Positions 1 through 11,800 of a stretch of 64,000 nt of DNA are shown here, one piece after another (position 1 is the stretch's first letter; each line of letters opens with the position of its first letter). The notes under the pieces are model-generated. The model saw only the letters and a program-made list of their open reading frames with translations, did no database searches and had not been told where the DNA came from. This DNA comes from Gremmenia infestans (lineage: Eukaryota; Ascomycota; Leotiomycetes; Helotiales; Hamatocanthoscyphaceae): contig JAFEVB010000009.1 of assembly GCA_032629725.1 (NCBI GenBank), positions 5,001 to 69,000 on the forward strand. Direction: 5' to 3'. Both the position numbers and the translations under genes were made by a program.

Positions 1-141
1 CGCACTGAAATGCCAGCTATATATAGCCTATTTCGGATAGCAGCACTAGCCTCTTCAGGCGTAGCAAATGCGATTGCAACAGATCCCGCTGCTTGTTTTG
101 ACCGCTTTTCAGCCGAGGAAATCCACGGAAAAGTTGCTTAG
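1..141 (+). other. Unmutated fragment with a signal-peptide-like reading frame
   Basis: The first 141 bases have ordinary base composition and an open frame to a TAG at 139-141. From the Met codon at position 10 it encodes about 43 residues, with a hydrophobic Ala-rich stretch that looks like a secretion signal. It stops where the AT-rich repeat begins, so it may be the end or the truncated start of a gene broken by transposons. It could equally be chance; no family was recognised. Confidence 0.2.
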
Positions 142-2460
142 ACTTATATAGAACGTAAATGGAATAAATAAATAACTACCTTTCCTTTATCTATATAACT
201 ACTTTTAGGGCTCTAGAAGGATTTTTACTATAGTATTTATTATTTTATAGACCTAGTCCGTATTAGGCTTAGTGCCTTAGATTATAACTAGAAGCATATT
301 AATCTATCTTTTATACTTACTACTTAACCGCGCTAGCACTAGGCTAGCGCTGTTCTATATAGTCTTAGACTTATATAAAATATAAATAGAATAATAATAA
401 TAATAAAGTTCTATCTTTTTTTATATTAGTATATTTAGCTATCTTATAGTATTAGATAAGATAAAGTTTCTTTATATACTAGAGTTAAGTATAACTCTTA
501 GCTTTTTTTCTTTAATACTAGTATTTAATACTATATAGCTATAGCTTTTTATAGCTACTACTTATCTTTTTAAGTATTTTTTTTCTAAGATCTATTATTT
601 AGTAAACTAGTTTTTCTATAGTTAGTATATTATTTTCTACTTAATTAGCTTATATAATATACTAATTTTAAAGGTTTCTATAAGTAAGTTTTTTATAACT
701 ATTATATAAATCTTACTAAGCTACTAGAAAATAGTAGAAAAGTTATCTTTTTTTATATTTATAGTTCTAATCTTTAAATTATAATTTTCTAAACTTCTTC
801 TAGCTTAAGAATATTAGCTAAGCTTAGTAGTTATTTCTTTAAAATATCTTTAACTATTCTAGCTTTTTTTAATATCTTAAAAATAATCTATATTATATCT
901 TTATAGATTACTTTATAGTAAGTTTCTAGTTTAGATTATTAGAGCTTTATCTAGTAGATTATATAAAAAGCTAGCTTAGATCTATATATTAGTTTTTATT
1001 AATTTTCTATAACTAGCTTATTATTTACTACTATTTACTTTTTACTAATATTAGATAGCTAGTTTATTATTTCTTTAAGTAGTAGTAAGTTATTTCTAGT
1101 TATTTTTACTTTTTAAGCTTTATATATAAATAGCTATATATTATATATCTACTCTTTAAAGTCTAGCTATAGAGCTACCTCTAGTATTTATACTATAGTA
1201 CTTAGATTTTTTTTTCTAGAATTCTCTTTTTTTCTTCTATTTATATAAAAATACTAGATACTTAAATAGTTTATATTTAAAATAAAGTTTTTTCTAATAT
1301 TACTTATTCTATTTTTTCTTAGATAGTAAATTTAGTTTTTAGTAAGTAGTATCTAGTTCTATTATATTTTCTTGATTTCTTTTTTTACTTAACTTTATTT
1401 ATTTTCTAAAGTTATATATCTTTTTCTTTTTTAGTAATCTTTTATAAAAGTAGTTATTAATTTTTATAGCTTTTTTAATTATTTTTATAAAAGTAGTTAG
1501 ATAATCTATTTTTATAAGTTTATTCTTAATAAAGTTCTTAAGTTTAGTATAATATTAGCTAGCTAAAGTATAATTACTTTATTCTACTATATTAAAATAC
1601 TATTAGAACTTAGCTATATACTTTAAGATAAACTTATACTATTTTAGTTATTAGAGTTCTTATTTAGCTATATTCTACTATTTAAGATTACTAAAGACTT
1701 ATTAGATTACTTTTTTTTAAATAAGTTATAGCTAGTAAATCTTATCTAGATTACTACTTTTACTCTAGTTATAACTTTTTCTATATCTATTTTATTTATT
1801 ATAAAGTTATTAATATATATCTTAATCTAGTTAAAAGTTATATCTTAGAGATAGCTAATTATATAAATAACCTTTATAGTTTTAATATTAAATAAGTATT
1901 AGTTAAATAGAATATAAATATCTATAAAAGTATAAAGTAATAAGTATATATTAGAAAATACTATTTAAGTTAAGTATAAAGCTTTTATCTAATAGATAAT
2001 AATCTAATCTTATATAAAACCTTTATATCTTTAGATTCTATCTAGAGCCTTAGATTCTAAGCTTCTAAAGTTATAGATTTATAAGCTTCTATAAGCTCTA
2101 TTATATAACTAATATACTAGTAGTAGTATATATAAATATATACTATTTAATAAAGTAATAGCTCTTACTTATATAAGAAAACTCTCTTAGATTTAAAGAA
2201 CTAAGTATACTTCTATAACTAGGTGAACTTCTAGAAGCTTTGCTTCTAGAAGCTTATATAAATCTAGGCTCATATTTATAATATAGAGGTAAATTAGATA
2301 GAAAAGTCGAAGATAAATAAAAGTAGTTAGTCGAATAATAACTTATACTATTAATAGTAGCAGAAAAGTTAATAGTCGATTTTATATTCTTTATAAATAG
2401 TTATATATAACCAGGAAGTAGTAGTAAGTCTATAATATAGTAATATGTATATATATTTAA
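142..2460. repeat. RIP-degraded retroelement copy
   Basis: This stretch is extremely AT-rich and dominated by TA dinucleotides, with no usable frame. From about 420 to 2200 it follows, in the same order, words seen at about 12.05-14.1 kb. One example is the segment around a 'ctagagttaagtataact' word at 480-498, matched near 12118. It is therefore a heavily mutated copy of the gag-side part of the second Gypsy family found in the large TE block. A short palindromic direct repeat (two 'cttctagaagct' units) lies at about 2228-2254. Confidence 0.7.
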
Positions 2461-2479
2461 TACTAATAGAACCGTACGC

Positions 2480-5120
2480 CTATGTGAGGCTAAAGAAGCC
2501 AAACTCCTCCTGCATCCAGTTCCCCCATTCTCCAGCTTCGGGCCCGCCTAGCAAGTTATCATCGGCTGTGCCGAGAATCTAGTAGAAATGTATCTAGTTA
2601 GTAGAGAAATAAAAACATAAGAAAACAAATATAAAAAGGTAAGCTCACCCCAAGGTTATCTGTCGGTAGATCGAATTCATGATCTTGGCTTCTTCGGGGC
2701 GTTGGCCAGTTTTCTATGTCACCATAGCCGGGTTGCAGTTGTCTCGTATTGCTCGTGTCGCCGCTCTTATCTGTTTGACACATGCATATCCTATCAAATA
2801 GAGCCACAATGCGATCTGTGTTCTTCTTTTGCCATGTTGCCAAAGCCGCCGGTTCTTGGTTCGCGTCGATGAAACAGCTTGCAGCAAATAAAAGCCAAAA
2901 GCCTTGGAATTCATTGCCTACGCTTAGAACTCTTTCTTCAATGAGGTCAAATACCTTTTCCATCTGTTGGATTTGAAAGGCCCCTCTAATGCCTGGCATG
3001 ACTGGGTCTATTGCAGGAGTAAGCATGTGGTTTTTGACATTGCAACGCCGCGGTAAAGAAGAAATGTGACTTGCCATTACACACACTTCGAGCCTGTAGC
3101 AAGCATATGCACAGGCTCGCGCGCACGAGATTCGGTTTGAAAATGCCCATCTGACTGAATCCGTGTTGCGGCATTCTCTCGTAGGTGCTCAGTATATTCG
3201 TCGCTGAGTCGACGCAGATGAATCTCGAATGATTTTTGTTCGGATCGCTCTCACTCCCAACAGCAAAGGGGAGGTGTAGAATAATTAGTAGCTGATGAAG
3301 CTGGAGCTCAATTGCCTTTTTCAGCAAAAAGGTCCTGTTGATTTCATCGGCCGATGATTCGCTAGAGCTCCATGAAGGTATATCTTCAAACTTGCTGGCG
3401 ACAAGTTGGTGATAGGAAAGTAGTTCGGTATAGCCAAGAGCACGGTGCTTGTCTGGGTGGTTTACTAGGTTGCTAATGGCGTTGCGTAGAGGTTTGAGAT
3501 GATGGGTATACCTTTGGAATGAGCAATCGGTGAGGGTATCATCTGGCTGCGCTGCTGGAGGCTCGGTCGCATCCTCCTGAAAGTCTTCGTCATTCAGATT
3601 GCTAGAAGGTTCGCAGTCGGCGAAAAGGGCTCCTGAAAATGAGGGCACGCCCCAGTCAATGCTGCATGATAGTTCTAGCTCGGTCATTGTGGCCCATAGT
3701 CGACGCCGCATTTCCCGCTCATAGACGGTAATACGAGCTCCCAAAACGGACGGAGAGCGATGGAGGCCTGCGGACACGGCGGTAGCTATAAGTGTTTGCG
3801 ACAGGACAAAGTGGCGCTTGACCTTGATACCGTTTAGTCGTTTAGAAAGCAGCAGGAGACAGGGCAACTGGAACCAAATGATAGTGGTGCGTTTATGGCT
3901 CTGCATGGCGTGAAAACTCTCGGCAGCCTGGACCCAGAGACCCGCTTGGACTGCAGAGGTGGATTTGTCGCCTTCGAAAGATATCGGTTCATCGGGATAG
4001 AGACAGCGAGCACATGACATGGCTGCGAGGAGGAGGGCAGTGAAAGCTGAAGTATTTGCGAGCTCTCCTGACCAGAGCTTGTCAAACTGTCGCCAGAAGG
4101 ATGGCCCATGGAGAATTCGGTAGACGCCCTCAAAGTGCTTGAAGTAGAGCTGCATAAGATGGCGACAGCGGGCCTCTGGAGGAGTGAGGCTCTTAAGGGT
4201 ATCGTCAATAGCCTCTGGAGAAGATTGAGAGTGTAAGAGGTGAGATTTGTTAGGCAGTGACTGGATACTCGCTTTATGTGTGGCTAGCACGCGATGCTCA
4301 CGAAAAAGGTTCTTTAAAAAGCCATACACTGTCGGGAACTATAGACATATGTAATCAGAAGGAGGCTTTGGTATTCACTATGGTGTGAGAATAGACTCAC
4401 GTAGGAGAGAATGCTGGAAGGATTACTTGGGCCACGGTATTGAGTCTTAAAGCCTTTGCCTCTCACCATCACCAATGGAGGATCAGGTAGCGGTTCTTTT
4501 GGAACATGAGAATGAGCATGAACGCGAGGTTGAACATAAGGATTAGTAGCTGGATCGTGGTCTATAGAAATCCGTGTGTTGGTATTAGACGATGCTGGGG
4601 TCAAGGGGAGGACTTCGTGAGGGCTGGTGGCATGTGCGTGAGCATGAGCCAACCTGGCCTCGAGATTTGCGATTTGCTTCTCCAGCTGTTCGGGTCTTTG
4701 TGCATGTACTTGTGCTTCTCGCCGGACCAGGGGTCCTGGTAAAGGTTCTGGCCCTGAAAGTCTTGCGTCTGAATATGGGGCATTCTGTGCGGGGAGAGGG
4801 AGGTGGGTATGGACGTGGGAGCGGGAGTGGGAATGGAATTGGGATTGGAATTGGTGACTTGCACGTTTAGGGGAGGCCTGGGTGTCTGGTTCATGCTCTG
4901 GCTCATCACCAGAAAGTCCCTGTAGACGCTCATCATATTTGCACAGTTCTGGGTGGCCAACCTCAGTGCACCTCGAGCAGATTGGCAGCTGGCGGTCACA
5001 CTTGAGCTTCCGCCGCCTGCATTCAAGGCAGGACAGAACAAGCCGCTTCCGTTTGGTACCTGTCATGTGGGAATGAGACTGGGGGTGATGATGGTCTGAG
5101 GACTGCGTTTGACTTTCCAT
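2480..5120 (-). CDS. Zn2Cys6 transcription factor with fungal-specific TF domain
   Basis: Predicted nuclear DNA-binding regulator of about 811 aa. Exons on the minus strand: 4401-5120, about 3081-4338, 2649-3007, 2480-2578. The second intron's donor could also be 6 nt upstream. The N-terminus carries a binuclear zinc cluster with Cys at residues 31, 34, 41, 48, 51 and 60 (spacing C-x2-C-x6-C-x6-C-x2-C-x8-C), preceded by a basic KRKR stretch. A His/Ser/Pro-rich linker follows. The middle region (from about residue 241) matches the fungal-specific TF domain by its Trp/Leu-rich helices and 'RRRLWATMTELELS'. Met19 is an alternative start. It lies about 17 kb from the metabolite cluster, separated by the transposon block, so a role in regulating the cluster is only a possibility. 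Confidence 0.85.
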
Positions 5121-5943
5121 TCCCGCTACAGAGTGGAGTGGCGTGGCACCAGGTGGGGTCGACTTGGACGAAAGAGCGGGCGTGAGCGGGAGTGAGCGGA
5201 GGCGATTGGCGTGGCGGAACGGGACGGAACTGGCCGTGGGAGGAGCGGTCCGAGTAGTTGCAATTTACTAGCCCTGTCTTGGAGAAGGAGCAGAAGACTT
5301 GTGCAGGTGGATGTGGTGATGGATCAACGGAAGAGAAAATTATAGTAGTACCATACAGTATAGTACAGTAGTAAGTACCTAGGTACATTACAGGAGATCG
5401 TTAGGGTACCTCCGTAAGCTGGAGTTGGAGCGGAGACGCTTATTGGGTTTAAAGTCTCTCGGCCGAAACACTTGTCCGAGCATTACGTCATGCATCACGT
5501 AAGCGAAGCTGTCGAGCAGAAGGAGACTCATCTCCTAGGATATCCACGAATGATCTTCATTCCGACTTCAATCCAGAAACATTCTATTTTCGCCTCGTTG
5601 TGACCGAAGGACATGCAGAGATATTGCAAACGCCTCCTCACCCATCACAATTTAATTCCTTCCATTTGAATCTGAAGGACAACACGCTAGACTTCTCGAG
5701 ATAATACGGTAACGAGCAAGCTGATAGGACCTTGATAAAATCTCGTTCTGGGGATTATCAGGCTGTGGAGAAGATTGCTAAGGTCTTGAATGATGGAGGC
5801 CGACCGTAGGCCTGGGAGAAACTTCGTCGTGTGGCAGAGGACTTGTCCAACTGTCTTAATCTGCCATTACAGTTACTGCTAGTGCGTTTTGCTGGCGTCT
5901 GAGGACAGGACTATGGCGAGGAAGCGGCATGCCTCTCAAGTAC
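5121..5943. other. Intergenic region upstream of the transcription factor
   Basis: This normal-composition non-coding DNA holds the promoter of the Zn2Cys6 gene on its left side. No convincing gene is seen. It ends with the sequence GTAC at 5940-5943, the target-site duplication of the adjacent LTR element. Confidence 0.6.
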
Positions 5944-6050
5944 TATTAGGCAGGGATTTGATTGGAGGTGAAGACTTGAATTTGTTAAGAGCTAGGAAGG
6001 CACTAATAAGGGTATACATAGTAATAACTAAGACTATACAAGTAGGTTTC

Positions 6051-6282
6051 TGTCACGGGATTGGTCACATGACCCATCACGTGACGTCGGCACATCGGCG
6101 TGGCACCAGCCTCTCGCTTAACCAGCCACCCGATTACCAGCCACTGCACTAACTAGCTAAGCGCACATATATTTCCTTCCTACTACTGTATTTTAAACTC
6201 TCTTTCTTTCCTCTTTAGCTTAGAATTACATTTGATTCGATCTTATACTAGGCTATGCCCTTAAGGATTTGTGATTGTGATA
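6051..6282 (+). repeat. Left LTR of Gypsy family 1
   Basis: 232 bp, starting TGTCACGGGATTGG and ending GATTGTGATA. It pairs base for base in length with the right LTR but is far less RIP-mutated and keeps several CpG and CACGTG-type words. It lies at the outer edge of the TE block. Confidence 0.85.
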
Positions 6283-6319
6283 TTATTCTAAGCTCTCTAA
6301 ATAACTAATCCTAGTAAGG

Positions 6320-7018
6320 TGTAACGATCGCCTAGCTTATATAGTACTAAGGTAAGTTTTATGACTTAAGTAGGTCCCTAGACCTAGGTTGTTATTAGGT
6401 TAATATTAGTATCTATTAATAGATCACTAGTTGCTATACTTAGGAGTATAGCTTATTATAAAGTATAAAGTAATAAGCGTATATTAGGAAATACTATTTA
6501 AGTTAAGTATAAAGCTTCTATCTAATAGGTAACAACTGTAACGATCGCCTAGCCCACGTAGTGCTAGGGTAAGTCTTATGACTTAAGTAGGTCCCTGGAC
6601 CTAGGTTGTCGCTGGGTTAATGTCGGTATCTGTCGATGGATCACTAGTTGCTATACTTGGGAGTATAGTATAACGATCGCCTAGCCTACGTAGTGCTAGG
6701 GTAAGTCTTGTGACTTAAGTAGGTCCCTGGACCTAGGTTATCGCTAGGTTAATATCGGTATCTATTAATAGATCACTAGTTACTATACTTAAAAGTATAG
6801 CTTATTATAAAGTATAAAGTAATAAGCGTATATTAGGAAATACTATTTAAGTTAAGCATAAAGCTTCTATCTAATAGGTAACAACTATAACAATCGCCTA
6901 GCCCACGTAGTACTAGGGTAAGTCTTATGACTTAAGTAGGTCCCTAGACCTAGGTTGTCGCTGGGTTGATGTTGGTATCTGTCGATGGATCACTAGTTGC
7001 TATACTTAGGAGTATAGT
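6320..7018. repeat. Chain of truncated, self-inserted LTRs of family 2
   Basis: Four partial copies of the family-2 LTR (start word TGTAACGATCGCCTAG, often TATAACG after RIP) follow head to tail at about 6320, 6537, 6669 and 6887. They are alternately cut after a 'ggtaacaac' word and after a 'gagtatag' word. The segment 6537-6886 and the next 350 bases are near copies, so an LTR-in-LTR insertion appears to have been tandemly duplicated with a period of about 350 bp. Confidence 0.7.
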
Positions 7019-7451
7019 ATAACGATCGCCTAGCCTACGTAGTGCTAGGGTAAGTCTTGTGACTTAAGTAGGTCCCTGGACCTAGGTTATCGCTAGGTTA
7101 ATATCGGTATCTATTAATAGATTACTAGTTACTATACTTAAAAGTATAGCTTATTATAAAGTATAAAGTAATAAGCGTATATTAGGAAATACTATTTAAG
7201 TTAAGCATAAAGCTCCTATCTAATAGGTAATAACCTAGCCTTATATAGAACCTTTATGCCTTTAGATCCCGATGGATCCTAACGGGCCGTAAGGATCCCT
7301 ATAGTCCCCCTCGGTCCGTCATATGACTTAATATACTAGAAAAGCGTCTTTTTGCTTATATAAGAAAAATCTATTCCTACTAAGGGTTCTCCTACGTCTA
7401 GAGTTAGATATTAAGCCTAAGGTCCCTTAGTTACATATTATATTCATAATA
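7019..7451. repeat. Family-2 LTR
   Basis: About 433 bp from TATAACGATCGCC to CATAATA. Internal sequence of the element (7452-7759) follows directly; it is a truncated copy of the segment seen again at 8191 onward. Confidence 0.75.
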
Positions 7452-7541
7452 CTATTCCCCTCTTAGTTAGCATAGTCTCTACGCTTAAGTATAATATAGG
7501 AAAACATCTTCCTTATAGTATAGCCTTCCTTCTTTCTTATT

Positions 7542-7759
7542 ATGCCACCTATTCGTAATATTAAAGATAAAGAGCGCTTTATCTTTTACGACCGAATTAT
7601 CTCTTCTAGTTATCCTATTAATATAAAGTGCACTTATTATAAATCCTAAGGCTTAGAGTATATTATATCTAAATCCTCTAGTTTAGGCAAATGTAGTACT
7701 TATATAAAGTTAAAAACGAAGTGTAATATCTATAGGCCGTCGCTTACGGACTGGTCTAT
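7542..7759 (+). pseudogene. Truncated copy of the Cys-rich accessory ORF of family 2
   Basis: The frame begins MPPIRN and matches the start of the ORF at 8281. It is cut at 7759 by the next LTR, so it keeps only the first third of the protein. Its stop codons are of the CAG-to-TAG type. Confidence 0.55.
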
Positions 7760-8190
7760 TATAACGATCGCCTAGCCTACGTAGTGCTAGGGTAAGTCTT
7801 ATAACTTAAGTAGGTCCCTAGACCTAGATTATCGTTAGGTTAATATTAGTATCTATCGATAGATCACTGGTTGCTATACTTAGGAGTATAGCTTATTATA
7901 AAGTATAAAGTAATAAGCTATATTAGAAAATACTATTTAAGTTAAGCATAAAGCTCCTATCTAATAGGTAATAACCTAGCCTTATATAGAACCTTTATGC
8001 CTTTAGATCCCGATGGATCCTAACGGGCCGTGAGGATCCCTACGGTCCTCCTTAGTCCGTCATATGACTAATATACTAGAAAAACGTCTCTTGCTTATAT
8101 AAGGAAAACCTGTTTCTACTAAGGGTTCTTCTACGTCTAGAGTTAGACATTAAGCCTAAGGTCCCTTAGTTATATATTACGTTCATAACA
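7760..8190. repeat. Family-2 LTR (left LTR of the most complete copy)
   Basis: 431 bp from TATAACGATCGCC to TTCATAACA. With the LTR at 13776-14209 it bounds the most complete family-2 copy (internal region 8191-13775). Confidence 0.75.
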
Positions 8191-8280
8191 CTATTCCCCT
8201 CTCGGTTAGCATAGTCCCTACGCTTAAGTATAATATAGGAAAACATCTTTCTTATAGTATAGCCTTCTTTCTTTCTTATT

Positions 8281-8862
8281 ATGCTACCTATTCGTAACGT
8301 TAAAAATAAAGAGCGCTTTATCTTTTATAACCAAATTATCTCTTCTAGTTATCCTATTAATATAAAGTGCACTTATTATAAATCCTAAGGCTTAGAGTGT
8401 ATTATGTCTAAATCCTCTAGTTTAGGCAAATATAGTGCTTATATAAAGTCAAAAACGAAGTGCAATATCTATAGGCCATTGCTCGCAGACTAGTCTACGC
8501 TAGAGCGTAAAGAACTTCATCTAGAGCAGGAGAGGCAGAAGACGCTCTTAAAACTATTACGTCTTAATTAGCAATAGTCCAAGTTTAAACGCTATGCCTA
8601 GGATATATTACGCTAGGGCCTTAAAACCCTTAATAAGCTTAACGCTCTAAAGAAGAAAGAGAAGGTCAAAAAAGAGGAAAGTGGGCGGTGTAAGCAGGAG
8701 GCCCTACCTGCCTCTATTCCTAACTTTCTTACTAGTAGTCCTTTATTAGGTCCTAACCCCTTTAGTAACCCTGCCTTTATCGCGTCGCTAGCCGCATATA
8801 ATCCTTTAGACCTATTCTAGTTAGGTTAGGGTGCTAACCTTAATAGTCCGCAAATATCTTAA
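8281..8862 (+). pseudogene. RIP-damaged Cys-rich accessory ORF, antisense to gag-pol
   Basis: One frame of 194 codons runs from ATG 8281 to TAA 8862, with internal stops only at codons that are one C-to-T or G-to-A change from CAA, CAG or TGG. The N-terminal third keeps Cys residues in a CxxC-like setting (several now Tyr by G-to-A change) that recalls a zinc-binding cluster. A Glu/Lys/Leu-rich helical stretch and a Pro/Asn-rich tail follow. It lies next to an LTR and opposite in strand to the gag-pol remnant of the same element. Function is unknown; a zinc-binding retroelement accessory protein is a guess. Confidence 0.5.
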
Positions 8863-8869
8863 GGTCCCT

Positions 8870-11800
8870 AAGTGCTATCCCTAGCTCCTAGGTGTTTTCT
8901 AAGTGTAGGTAGTTTATCTATTTAACTAGGTACTTAGTATAGCCTCTAACCCGTTTATAGTCTAGTATTGCTTCGACCTTATACTTAGTATTAGGGTTAA
9001 CTAGTTAGATTTCCGTGACAGGCGCGGGTAGCGCCCCTAGTAGTACTAGTTTAAGGAGAGATATATGGAATACTAGATATATATTTATTATTCTAGGTAG
9101 TGCTAGTTTATAGTTAACTAGTCCTACAACTCGCTTTGATTTTAAATAGCCCTAGCTTCTTATAATCCAGTTTTATGCTTAGTTGTTTTATCTTAATATT
9201 TCTTCGTATTAGATAGATCTTATCCCCCTCTTTAAGCGTAGGTTCTATACTACGTTTTCCGTCGTAGTATAACGCTGCTCTCTTTATAAAGAATGCTAGG
9301 TTACTAGCTAGTTCCTTCTAAAGTGCTTTAAGGTCTTCTACCTATATAGTCGCGGATTGGTTATCTACTTCTAAGGTTATTATAGAGCGGTAGGCCTTAG
9401 GGTTATAACTATAATTCGTATACTAGTAAGATCTTTATATTTTCCGCAGCTAATATATTATATACGAAACTAGGCAAGTGTAGAAGTCCTACCTAGTTAT
9501 TCTGCTTATAGTTTATATAATACCGGATATATATTTCTATTATCTAATTTATCCGTTTAGTTTATCTATTGGTTTATAGGTGAAAAACTTATTAATAGCT
9601 TCCTTTTAATACCTAGCAGAGCTATAAATGCCATCTAGAATTTTAAAGTAAAGAGCTGATCTCTATCTAATATAATTTCTTCTAGCGCGCTATAGTTTAC
9701 TACTACTACTTAGAGAAATGCCTAGGCTAAGTCTTTAGCTATGCTTAATTCCTTATAGGGTATTATATAGGTGTATTTTATTAACCTATCTATAATAACT
9801 AGGATAGAATCATATTCCACTTCTATTATTAGATTCTTAGATAGTAGTAGTTTAACTATAAAGTCCTATATAATAGATGTCTAGGGAGTCTTTAGTATAT
9901 TAGGTGATTGCATTATACTATATAGGGCGTATTATAATGCCTTATTCTATATATAAGTATTATACTTGCTAATAACCTCCTTAACTATTATTTGCATACC
10001 TAGGAAATAGTATCTCCGCGAGAGCCTTTCCTAGGTTCTAGTGTTTCCCTAATATCTATAAGCTAGTAGCTTATATTATTCCTTAATAAATTCTTTTCGG
10101 ATGCTTTAGGGATATATATCTTATTTTTATATAGTAGGAGCCCCTCTATATTCTTCTAGAAGTATTATAAGATGCCTTCCGCTACTATATCCCCTTTATA
10201 TCGCTAATCTGATTTTATCTATAAATAGGTCGCTATTAATACAGGTCGCTAGCTGCGATTTATTATTTATTTAGGATAAGGTTATCGCCGTTTTCCTAGA
10301 AGATTGCACGCCCTTTATTTCCTCTTTTACTTATATTCTAGCTTCCAACTTAGTGCATTAGCGTATGCGTTCTCTATCCTCTTTATATATTTAATTTATA
10401 AGTTGTAGGTAGCAAGTATCTCTGCCTACCTTATCTGCCGCCTATTTAAGTCTTTAGTTATAGTAAAGCCGATAAGATTCTTATAATTAGTAAGAATTAT
10501 TACTAGGAAGTTAGCCCCTCTAAAGGTAAACCCTCTATTCCTATAATGCTTTAACTATTACTAGAGTTCCTTATTATATATATTATAGTTAAGTTCTACG
10601 GATATTATTTTTCTAGAGTAGTACGCTACTAGATGCTAGCTGCTATCCTTATATTTCTATATAAGTACTTCCCCTTATTGCTCTATCTAACGCGTCCGTT
10701 TCTGCTATAGACTTAAGTTCTAGCTAGAAGTTCTAGCGATAGGTTCCTCTATAAAGGCCTGCTTTAGCTCTTAGAATGCCTTTTCCGCTTTCTGTCTATT
10801 TAAACTCCTTCTCCTTTTTTATTAGGTCTATAAGTAGTAGAGCCTTTTTTAAATATAACTTAATAAACTTCTAGTAGAAGTTTGTAAATCCTAGGAAAGA
10901 TTACACCTATTTAACTATAGTTAGCGTTTCCTAGGTAATAATCGCTTAGACCTTTTTAGGGTCTAGGCCGATTTTCCCTAGTATAATTATATAGCCTAGA
11001 AAGGTGATTTCTTTTATATAGAAGTTGTACTTAGATAGCTTTAGGCGGAATCCCTTTGCTGTAAGTGCTTCTAAGACCTATATTATATATCCTATATGCT
11101 ATTCCTTATTATCTAAATATACTAGTATATTATTAAGGTAATATATATAGAACCTGTCTAAGAAAGCCTTAACGCGTTATAGTTAACTTCTTAATAGGTT
11201 ACTAGGGCGTTAGTTAGCCTAAATAGTATAACCTAGTACTTATAGTAACCAAATCTGGTTTAAAATGCCGTTTTCTATTCCTTGCCCTTTATAATACGGA
11301 TTAGGTAATATGCGTCCCTTATATCTAGTTATATAAAGATTACCGCCTTTCTTAGACGGTCTTGCATATTATCTGCCTATAGTAGTAGGTATTAATTTTT
11401 TATAGTTATCTTATTTAACTTTTAGTAGTTAATACAAAATCGATCCAGTCTGTCTTTTTCTTTCAAATAGTATTAGCGCTCCTAATAGGGAGTGCAACTC
11501 CCTTATCTATCCCTTAGATAACGCCTTATTAATATACTCCCTCTATAGTCTTATCTCTTCTTTACTATACTAGCGAAGTAGTTCCTAAGAAGGTTTATAT
11601 CCTTCCTTAAGTAGTATCTTATAGTCCTATAGTTAATATTTAGGTAAGGCCTTCTTACCTTTATAGGTTATTAAATATCTATTTAAACTTCTTATACTAT
11701 ACTAGTATCTCTTTTTCGACCTTTATATTATCTAGTAGAGGGCCTTAGGTTATATGCCCTAGCGCGTTATAGGAGGTAGCGCTAACCTCTCTATAGCTAT

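Noticed and set aside
5889..6152. 87-codon plus-strand frame
   Set aside because: It runs from host DNA across an LTR boundary and into a second LTR, so it is composite and not a gene.
6320..7451. CRISPR-like array
   Set aside because: The repeats are hundreds of bases long, are LTR fragments with TG...CA-type ends, and sit in a eukaryotic genome.
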